From contig JH720298.1 of assembly GCA_000231825.2 (NCBI GenBank), positions 2,082,380 to 2,101,601 on the forward strand: 19,222 nt of DNA, in the 5' to 3' direction. The notes below the pieces were generated by a model. It was not told the DNA's origin. It made no database searches and worked only from the letters and a program-made list of their open reading frames with translations. A program made the translations under genes and the position numbers. This document shows, piece after piece, positions 1 through 8,236 of this stretch (the stretch's first letter is position 1; every line of letters begins with the position of its first letter). This DNA is from Tetrahymena elliotti 4EA (Eukaryota; Ciliophora; Oligohymenophorea; Hymenostomatida; Tetrahymenidae).

Positions 1-181
1 AAAATTTTTATTAAATCTGAAAAAAACTAATAGAGATTAATGAATGAACATAATAAATTATAAGTAAACCAACCTAAATTAGATTAGTCAGCCAGTCACT
101 CACAAATTAAGTCTTTATTTATTTTAAACATTCATTCATTCATTTAAAAATGCTTAATTAGTACTGAAATTTTATTTCTAC

Positions 182-575
182 TAAAGGTCCAGATAGAGAT
201 GAGAGCATTTTGCTAAGCCAGATCCTAATCCTTATGCCCCAATTTCGCCAATATTATTCTTACTTTTAAAAAATTGGAAGAATTAATTTTGAAAAGGAAG
301 TGTGTCATTTAAAAATTTTTTATTAAATCTAAAAATAGCAAATAAATATTAATGAAAGAGTAAAATAAATTATTAGTAAACCAACCTAAATTAGTCAGTT
401 AGCCAGTCACTCACAAATTAAGTCTTTACTTATTTTATTCATTCATTTAAAAAGTTGAATAGTAGAAACTTTATTTTTACCTAGCAATCAATACTCAGCT
501 TTAAAAACAAAATAATTCAGATAGCATGAAGCTTTCAATTACTCCTAAATGAAATTCAATTAATAGTTTTTTCAT
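182..575 (-). pseudogene. End of a leucine-rich-repeat gene, probably damaged
   Basis: The exon at 182-262 (minus) encodes one LRR of the same type as the large arrays, with NNIGEIGAQGLGSGLAKC in the ciliate code. It is 81 nt instead of 90. Compared with sister exons, three codons are missing in frame between the Cys/His-Leu part and the final YLDL. Its donor reads GTAGAAAT and its acceptor is CTTTTAAAAG-like. Intron sequence at 263-480 matches the arrays' introns. A donor at 479-480 (minus GTAAAAAT) closes a further exon at 481-575, which opens with ATG at 573-575 and is in phase 2. That frame has an in-frame TGA at 495-497, just before the donor. I infer a degenerate first exon, so the gene is probably broken. 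The rest of the gene lies left of the window. It is divergent from the plus-strand LRR gene. Confidence 0.6.
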
Positions 576-1100
576 TAATTCAAAATGAAGTCATCAAAAA
601 TTATATATGATGCTTTTTTTGTTAATCTCAAAATATCATTTTTACTTATTTTGATGGATGTAGAGGAATTTTTTCAATATATAAATATAACATTAAACCT
701 CTCATTTTTAATTAAAAAATCATAAATTTAGATTTAATAGTTAAAGATCTAAAACTTCTTACTTACATAGATAGAGACAAAATTTTTTGAGAGAACTCAT
801 GTATTTATTCTAAATTTAATTTTAATTAGAAATAAAAAGAAATTTTTAATATTTTTATACTTTTCCTTATGTAATAGAAAAAGTTAATTAAATTTTTAAT
901 ATTTATCATCATTGGTTAATTAATTTGTATTAAATTTAATTTCTAAGAAAAGTCAAAAAATAAATAAATGTTAATATAGAACATAAAATATTTTACAAGT
1001 CTCACTGATGTACTAGAAATTTTGTAGAGGCGAATTTCTATTTTCACATTTTTTTATTAAAAGTTACTTAGCTCTAATTTATCTTTACATTTAAACATAG
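576..1100. other. AT-rich spacer between divergent LRR genes
   Basis: No coding frame of convincing composition was found. The segment separates two head-to-head LRR genes and so should contain both promoters, but no motif stands out. A 13-nt direct repeat containing AGAGGCGAATTT occurs at 1025-1037 and again at 1098-1110. The second copy overlaps the likely acceptor of the first recognisable exon of the rightward LRR gene. Confidence 0.5.
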
Positions 1101-4100
1101 AGGCGAATTTAATGTATTTTTATTAATTCTTCTTTAAACTAATCTTACCTTAAAGGGTTGGTTAATTCTTAAATTAAGGTAAAAGTTATTTTTCAATATT
1201 AATTTATACATCTTTGAATGAATTAAGATTTTAATTTATGAGCAACTAACTAATTAGCTTATTTATTTTATTTGATATTTGGTTCATTCATTAATTTTTG
1301 TTTGTTCTTTTCAAATTTTTATCTCATTGTCATTCTTTAAATACCACTTTATTCAATACTTTATTTTTTTTATTTTTTAAAGGAACCTTAAAATTGATGA
1401 AGCTGAAGCATAAAGATTAGAAACTGGATTAGCATAGTGCTTTAACCTCTAAACTTTGACTCTTTCCCTTGCGTAAAAATAGTTCTTAAATATTAATTAT
1501 TCATTTTTGTATAAATGAAGATAATAATTTATAACTGCTGGCTGATTCAATTTCATTCTTTCCATACTTCTTTATTCAAAAGTCTATTTATATTTTTATA
1601 ATTTTCTAAAAGTTGCAATAAAATTGGTGAATTGGGTGCATACAAAGTAGGATCTGGTTTAGCATAATGCTCTAATCTCGAAACTTTGAATCTTGACCTT
1701 AGGTAAAAATAATTTTTAGATATTAATATGGATATTTTTAATAAATAAAAAAGACTTTAATTAATTAAATTCTTTAGTTAGTTTCTTTGGGTTTATTTGA
1801 TATTTGTTTGGGGATGGTTTGCTTATTCATTAATTTTTATTTGTTCTTTAGAGATTATTTTTTCTCATTTTTTCTATGATTTTTTATTCAAAAAAAAATC
1901 TATTTATAATATTTAAAGGAAAAATAATATTGATGGAATGGGTGCTTAAAGACTTGGATCTGGTTTATCAAAGTGCCTTAATCTCTAATCTTTGACTCTT
2001 TCTCTTGAGTAAAAATATTTAATTATGTGTTTTTTAATATAAAAAACTTTAATTTATGAGCTACTGATTGGCAGATTAACTTATTTATTTAGGCCAACTT
2101 TTTTTTGTTTGGCTTTTTGATTCCTTATTTATTATTTGTTTGTTCTTCTCAAATATAATTCACGTTTTCATCTTTATCTTATTCTTTCAAAATTTCTTTA
2201 TTATATATTATCCATTAATTTAAAAGGGAGAATAATATTTGTGATGTGGATGCATAAGGATTAGGATTAGGCTTATCAAAATGTACTAATCTCTAAACTT
2301 GTACTCTTAGTCTTATGTAAAATTAGTTTTTCAATATTAATTATATTTCCCAATAAATAAATACTTTCATTTATATATCAACTAATTTTAATTTATTTGG
2401 GTTTAGTTGATATTTTTTTTGGGTCATTCATTGATTACAGTTTTAACCCATATTTTTATCTTTTTTCTTCAATATTTATTATTTTTATCATTCAAAAAGT
2501 TAAAATAAAATTGGTGATTTAGGTGCTTAAGGATTAGGATCAGGCTTATAAGAATGCTCTAACCTCTAAAATTTAACTCTTTACCTAGAGTAAAAAAAGC
2601 TTTTCAAAATTAATTTTACATTTTTGAGAAAATAAAGGCTTTAGAGCACTGGCTGATAAATTAATTTATTTGGGTTTACTTGATTCATTATTTTTTTCAA
2701 ATTTGTTGCGCATTTTTGTTTTTTCTCATTCTTTCAATATTTATTTTTTTAAAGTAGCAATCACATTGAAGATATAGGAGCATAAGGACTAGGATCTGGC
2801 TTAGCAAAATGCTTTAAGCTCTAAACTTTAATTCTTTACCTCAAGTAAACATTCTTTTACAATATTATTTTTGAATAAAGAAATAATATATTTAATTAAT
2901 GAGTGGATGGCTGGCTGACTGACTGACAGACTAACTTATTGGGGTTTTCTTGATGTTTTTTTTTACTCATAAATTGAATGTTATTTGTTCATTCAAAATT
3001 TAATAGAAATTTTTATCTTTTTCTTATTTTTTCAATGTTTCGTGATTCAATATCTTATATTTTTACAATTTCCAAAAGTTATAATAATATTGGTGATATG
3101 GGTACTTAAGAATTAGCATCTGGTTTAGCGAAATGCTCTAATCTCTAAACTTTGGCTCTGTGCCTTGAGTAAGAATAAATTATTCATTTTCTAATCAATT
3201 AATAATGTAACTTATCAACCAGCCAAATAGAGGATTAATTTATCTAATTTTACTTGATATTTTTACTTATTATTCATTAATATTCATTTTTTCTTCTTAT
3301 ATTTTTTTATTCAGATTATGATGTTTTTCATGCTCATTCTTTTAATATTTTTTTATTCAAGATTTTTATCTTTTTATAATTTATTCAAAGTGATAACGCA
3401 ATTGGTGATATTGGCATATAAGAATTAGGATCTAGTTTAGCAAAATGTTCTAATCTCTAAGCTTTGACTCTTTACCTCTAGTAAAAAGTGTTTATTTATT
3501 TATATTAGTTATGGATTTTCAAAGTAATAAAAGTTTAATTTTAGGTTTCCTTGATATTTGCTAGCTTGGCTGGCTCATTAATTGATTTTTATTTCTTTTT
3601 TTCAAATTTAATTCACATTTTTATTTTTTACTATTCTTTCAAAATATATTTATTTAATAGATTATATTTTAATAATTTTTTAAAAGTTGCAAAGATATTG
3701 GTGACCTTGGAGCATAAGGATTAGGATATGGTTTAGCACAATGCTCTAATCTCTAAAATTTGACTCTTTATCTTGGGTAAAAATAGTTCTTCAATATTAA
3801 TTATTCATTTTTGAATAAATAAAAATGTTAATTTATGAATAAATGAATGACTGATTAATTTATTCATTGATTTGAGTTTGATATTTTTTTTGGATTGTTC
3901 CTTAATTTTTATTTGGAATTTTCAAAAATAATTCACATTTTTCTCTTTCTTTGAATATTTTTTTATTCAATATAAATTCTTAAAAGCGGTGATAATATTA
4001 ATGAAATAGGGGTGTAAGGATTAGGATCCGCCTTATAATAATGTTCTAATCTCTAAACTCTCATTCTTTCTATTTGGTAAATATTAATTATACATTTTTG

Positions 4101-4355
4101 AGTAAATAATCTAATTTATTAGAAACTGAATGACTAATTTATTGGGGTTTATTTTAATTCTAATATCTCATAGAATTGTTTTAAATTTAATTTATACTTT
4201 TTTCTTTTTCTAATTGTTTCAATATTTCTTTATTTTTATATTAAATATTTGTATAATTTTTTAATAGGTGGAAGAATATAACTCTAATAGGTAAATAAAG
4301 ATTAAAGTTAAAACTATTCAAAACAAGAAAATTAGTTAAATTGTCATCATATTGA
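1101..4355 (+). CDS. LRR protein gene made of tandem 90-nt exons
   Basis: Ten exons of exactly 90 nt lie at 1383-1472, 1613-1702, 1919-2008, 2227-2316, 2500-2589, 2755-2844, 3079-3168, 3391-3480, 3687-3776 and 3987-4076. A terminal 88-nt exon at 4268-4355 ends in TGA. Each starts after AG, ends before GTA (first exon GCGTAAAA), and takes phase-2 introns of about 140-234 nt. Each encodes one 30-residue repeat with the pattern N-x-I-G-x-x-G-A-x-G-L-G-x-G-L-A-x-C-x-N-L-x-x-L-x-L-x-L, a ribonuclease-inhibitor-like LRR. No in-frame TGA occurs in any of them. A phase-compatible 78-nt exon at 1101-1178 (donor at 1179) may precede them. I found no certain start codon, so the 5' end is open. LRR proteins bind other proteins; the partner is unknown. 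Genes of this 90-nt, phase-2 design are known as a young, expanding class in Tetrahymena. No signal peptide or membrane segment is visible. Confidence 0.85.
1383..4355 (+). repeat. Tandem exon-intron repeat array (plus orientation)
   Basis: Eleven units of about 230-325 bp, each one LRR exon plus one intron, repeat head to tail. The exon part is most conserved. The intron parts also resemble one another: they start GTAAAAATA, carry TTATTCATTTTTGAATAAA-like and ACTGACT-like blocks, and end in TTTTTAAAAG-like tracts. One intron has a run of CTGA/GGCT units near 2906-2930. This shows duplication of whole exon-intron units rather than of exons alone. Confidence 0.85.
4268..4355 (+). other. Diverged terminal exon of the left LRR gene
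   Basis: The exon starts after TTTTTTAATAG and runs 29 codons to TGA at 4353-4355. It keeps an LRR-like start (WKNITLIG) and then a basic tail with K-L-V-K. Its layout matches the terminal exon of the right LRR gene (14689-14800): both have I-G, then Gln, then Arg/Lys-Leu-Val. The two genes therefore appear to descend from one gene with a fixed 3' end and a variable number of middle exons. Confidence 0.65.
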
Positions 4356-5929
4356 AAAGTTAATACTTACAAATTAAATGATACTATTTAAAGATTTTTA
4401 AATTACAAAATGAGAAAATATTATTCCTATTTAATTAAAATTTGTTTTGTAAAAACTGTTAATAAATATTTTATGGGTTAATTATTTATTTAAATAATCA
4501 ATAAAACATTGGGTCTAAAACAAATTTTATTAGATTTATTTTTAACGAATTTAATTTATTTTTATCCATTAAAATTTATTTATTTAAATTAAATTTACAA
4601 AGTAGCTTAATTTCCTATTAAGATATTAAAAATTTTAACTTTTTATTTTAAAATCATAGTGGATTACTAATTTTAACAATCTCTAAATTTCTGATCGAAA
4701 TAAAAATATCAATAATATTTTTGGCATTTTACACCTATCATAAATCGCTGAAAACTAATATTTTTACTTTTTAGTACAATTTAAATTACATAAAATCACG
4801 AGGTACTTAATCTTAGGGGTCCAACTGCTTAAAAAATTAAATTATTAAAGGATAAGAATACGTTATTGGTTGGATAAAAAGGAAAAGATTTATCTAGCTT
4901 AGTAATTTTTAATATAAAATTAATAATTTAAAAATTTTTTCTATTTTCTAAAAAATAATTAGAAATAAGAATGTTTGCTTATGATATGCTATACTAAACT
5001 AAAACTATAGCTTATAACACACTAAGAATTTGATGGATCAAAATAACTTTTCAATATAATTTATACAGACAGTAGCTTCAATTTTCTCTCAAAAATTTTT
5101 GAAAATTAAAAATTCTTTCATTCAATTAACAAGTAAATTTCAATGAAAAATCCATATTTTAATTTAAATTTAATACATACCCTATTTATTTTATTCATAT
5201 TATTTTAACTAGCAAAATATATTAAAAATTATCAAAATCAATTTTGATATCGGGAGGGGTTTATTGATGGGATTATATTGGTGAGGTATTCATTTATAGT
5301 GGGATTGATATTAAAGAAACTAATTAACAAATATTATAATGAAATTAGCATAAAATTTTCAGATAATAGCAAACATTAATATGTAATATGTAAATAAATG
5401 TATCTTTCAAATGTATTTAATTAATTTTTAGCATTATCATTTTTGTAATTAGTTCTGATGACATTGAAAAATTTCTAAAACATATCAATAATCTTATATT
5501 AAATAGGCCAGCAAACTTCATTTAATGCATGTTGAGTCTTTATTTATTGTAAATTAACACGAAATTACATCAAAGTAGATTTATAACTGTCAACTAAATT
5601 TATTTTTTGTGAGATAAAAAGCTCATGTACCTCATTTAATTTTTTTTATTGGAATTGAAAAATAGATTTTAAGGAATTTGAATTATTTATTATCAAAACA
5701 AATTTTAATGAATGATAAAATTAAATTAATGATAATATGAAAAATATACAATACTAAAAAAAATTAACATGTATCATATTGCTTGTATTTATTTTTTCAT
5801 GTTATTTTGTAAAGAATTTTATTTGATTTATTTGTTTCTTACTGATTTAGTAGTTTAAATTCTTATCTATCTTTCTCTTGGTTTAATTTTCACTTTATTC
5901 GTATGTTTTTATGGGGCATTCTAAGAGAC
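4356..5929. other. Long AT-rich spacer, no gene identified
   Basis: Mostly A/T homopolymers and TTTAAATT-type sequence, with no coding frame I trust. Two short stretches stand out from the background. One is at about 4796-4910 (CACGAGG, AGGGGTCC, a Lys/Leu-rich possible frame). The other is a G-rich island at 5251-5312 next to a palindrome. Neither matches a family I recognise. The absence of a gene is a judgement made by eye. Confidence 0.5.
5230..5312. other. Palindrome next to a G-rich island
   Basis: An inverted repeat with 9-nt arms and a 2-nt loop (TATCAAAAT CA ATTTTGATA) lies at 5230-5249. It is followed at once by CGGGAGGGG and by further GGG and GG runs to about 5312, in a region otherwise almost free of G/C. 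The complementary strand could encode a short peptide (PTINEYLTNIIPSINPS) ending in TGA at 5238-5240. This may be a coding relic, a structured element or chance. Confidence 0.3.
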
Positions 5930-7380
5930 GCAAATTAAATTATTTGGTATTTTCGTTTTCATTTTCAAAACCTTTTTCTGAATTTTTGAAGAAATTTTCA
6001 AGCAGAGCCTCGAAATAAGCCTCTTCATAATCAACTTTGTCAATTTATTCAATGCGACTAAGATTAGTCTTAACAAGGACACCAGTATTTCAAGCATTTA
6101 CTCTTCGTTTTCTATAAATATTTTTAACTGATTCTTTCTTTTTATTTTAGAGTTATTTTTTTTCTAAAAGGAATTAAATTTGATCTTCGATTGAAGATCC
6201 ACAGCATTTAACAGCAGCATATTATTCTGGTGTTATCAAAAGAGCAAAAATCATTTTAATTTGCATTCATTAGCTATGAATTTCAAAGGCTTCTTAGAAT
6301 TTAGAGGCTTCATAATAAAAATTTCATAAATATCTAAATTACTTCTTTTTTCTTATTATAGTCTTCTTTTGAATCAACAAAAAGTGATTTCCAAAGCTCT
6401 TTAAATCCTGAAACAGATAACTTTTTTGTGAGTTCTTCATTCATATCTTTGCTATTTATTTCTTTATTAATTTTAAGAATTTCTTTAGTAATTACTTAGC
6501 CACTTGTATTGACAGTACTAGGAGAACTAGGAATGATTTTAGATTTAGAAGATTCCTATTTTATTATCTTATAAGCCGTTGATTTGTAATACTTTTTGAG
6601 ATTTTAGTCAATAAAGCTTGAACGAATTTCTGATTTGGAAATATAAACACCTGCAGTACCTACAATAAGGAGAACACTAAAGACACTTTGAACTGAAGCT
6701 AAAACTTCTGGATATAAAGAATACTATATGGTTTCTTGGAACTGACTATGACTTAATTTAATAGCAAAAGTGGCTACAACTAAAGGATTAGCTTTCTATG
6801 AAGAACCTTTTGTTTTAAAATTGTCCTAATTAGTAGCATCAGCCAAAAAAAGGTGATCAGTTGACTTTTCAACAATAAAACCCTCTTTAACTTATGTCTT
6901 AGCAGAAATAACATGAACGATAGATTTTGTGGTTAAAGTAGGATCGAAATCCCATGCTAGAATAGTTTACTTCAAAGTAACTTCACCTTCTTTAGAATCA
7001 TATTATTATTACTTAAAATTTAATTAAAATTCAGCTGTTTCTCCATAAACGTATTGGTCATATTCTTGAATTAATTAATTAGTAGCACATGGGTCAGTTG
7101 AAGAAGTATTCCAGGTTGATTTCAATTTAATGATAATTGTAGTACCAAAACCTTTTTGAGGGTATATATAGAATTATTTTTAAGTGTTTGTGAGTCCTCT
7201 CAAATCTAAGCATTAAGCCCTTGGTTCTACAGATTCATCAGTTGTTAAATTAGCACAAAAATCTACTGGGATGTTGACATCTGGTAGCCTTTTTCCAGTG
7301 TTAGGGTCACTTGTTTCAAGGATTACAGTGTAAAGCTCCATACAAGTAAGTTTGAAATACAAAGTATTATTTTTTGCTTT
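5930..7380 (-). pseudogene. Decayed ciliate transmembrane protein gene
   Basis: On the minus strand one open frame runs from 7380 to 6310 and contains ATG at 7339-7341 (MELYTVILETSDPNTGKRLP). It shows a large, probably extracellular part, then a hydrophobic segment near SVFSVLLIVGTAGVYIS, then a charged tail. This resembles a large ciliate family annotated only as putative transmembrane proteins; I base that on the tail and membrane-segment pattern. The frame stops at a TGA at 6310-6312. Matching sequence continues in the next frame after a T-tract frameshift near 6317-6321 (YYEASKFQEAFEIHSQ), is interrupted by TGA at 6267-6269, resumes with a family-like block (ITPEQYAAVKCCG), meets TGA at 6090-6092 and continues acidic to about 5930. 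No GT-AG intron I tried removes these breaks. The usual N-terminal membrane segment is missing: a TGA at 7381-7383 and a transposase relic lie directly upstream. I infer a pseudogene; a truncated but expressed protein ending at 6310 is possible. Confidence 0.6.
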
Positions 7381-7399
7381 TCACTTAAGACAGTTTTTT

Positions 7400-7590
7400 T
7401 TCTGGTAACCTAGTGTTTTGCCTTAATTTGGCCTTTATAGTGCCAAATACTTCTTCAATAGTGTTTATTAGACAGCTAGCTATAAGGTTAGGTAAACAAG
7501 AATCTCAAAGCATTAATTTTTTTTTTATTCGCAAATTTCTCAATATTCAAAAATAAAAGTTAAATCATGAAAATAATTTTAGATTTAATC
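7400..7590 (-). pseudogene. Tc1/mariner (IS630-type) transposase relic
   Basis: On the minus strand, one frame reads KFANKKKINALRFLFTQPYS followed by QLSN. After a one-base shift, a second frame reads NTIEEVFGTIKAKLRQNTR. Together these align with the DDE_3-type core block P-P-Y-S-P-x-L-N-P-I-E-x-x-(F/W)-x-x-[IL]-K, whose Glu is the third catalytic residue. The conserved prolines are changed (PPYSP to TQPYSQ, NPIE to NTIE), the expected Asp upstream is not visible, and the frame is broken. This is an inactive fragment. It abuts the truncated 5' end of the transmembrane pseudogene, which may mark where the element inserted or recombined. No terminal inverted repeats were found. Confidence 0.5.
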
Positions 7591-8236
7591 TAATTATTTT
7601 TTAAATAAATAAAATTAGTAATCTTATTTATTTTTGTTTATATTTTTTAAATGAGGAAATTATCATAAAATTTATGAAAATCAATTTGCAAATGATTGTT
7701 TTGACTCCAGGTTAAATGGAAAACTAATTCAGCAAGAAATGCTTAGTGTGAAAAAAGAAAGAAAATAAATAATAATAAGGCATAAAAAAATAGTTATTGT
7801 TATATAAGTTATATGACTTTTATAGATAGTTCATACCCAACTTTTTCGATATCTTTTAACTATTTTTGTGTTGTAAAAATATTTTTTTTAATTTATAATT
7901 CAAGACCAATAATTTGATATACTCTTAATATGATAAAAAATATATTGACTTAGATTAATTAAAAAGAGATAAACAAATTAACTAATGTATATTTTTATTA
8001 AATCAAAAGCAATTGCAAATAGAGTTTTAATTTTAAATATTTTTTTTTTGAAGAATAGAATTTAATAATAGATTTTGTAATTATTAAATGATATTATGAA
8101 TAAATAAATACCAGTTAAAAATTAATAAATTTTGATTAAAGAGAAGTTTTTAAAGAATATAAAAGATATTTATTTATTTCTGATATTTAAAAGTTAGTTT
8201 TCAATTTATTTATAGCTAGTTATTTATTAATTAATT
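7591..8236. other. AT-rich spacer upstream of DCTN4
   Basis: Mostly A/T-rich, with no gene recognised. On the minus strand about 7690-7740 (AFLAELVFHLTWSQ) and 7830-7870 (LKDIEKVGYELS) look faintly coding and could be more of the transposase relic, but I cannot align them. The right end must hold the promoter and 5' UTR of the DCTN4 gene. No TATA-like or other motif can be told apart from the background. Confidence 0.4.

Noticed and set aside
65..387. TAAACCAACCT at 65-75 and 377-387, resembling the Tetrahymena chromosome breakage sequence
   Set aside because: Only 11 of the 15 consensus bases match; the final CTTT is AAAT. The motif is a variant of the CCAACCAAAATTAGTCAG block found in LRR introns throughout the window, and no telomere repeat is present.
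4796..4910. Possible short coding stretch (Leu/Lys-rich) after CACGAGG
   Set aside because: There is no start, no splice partner and no recognisable motif; composition alone is not enough.
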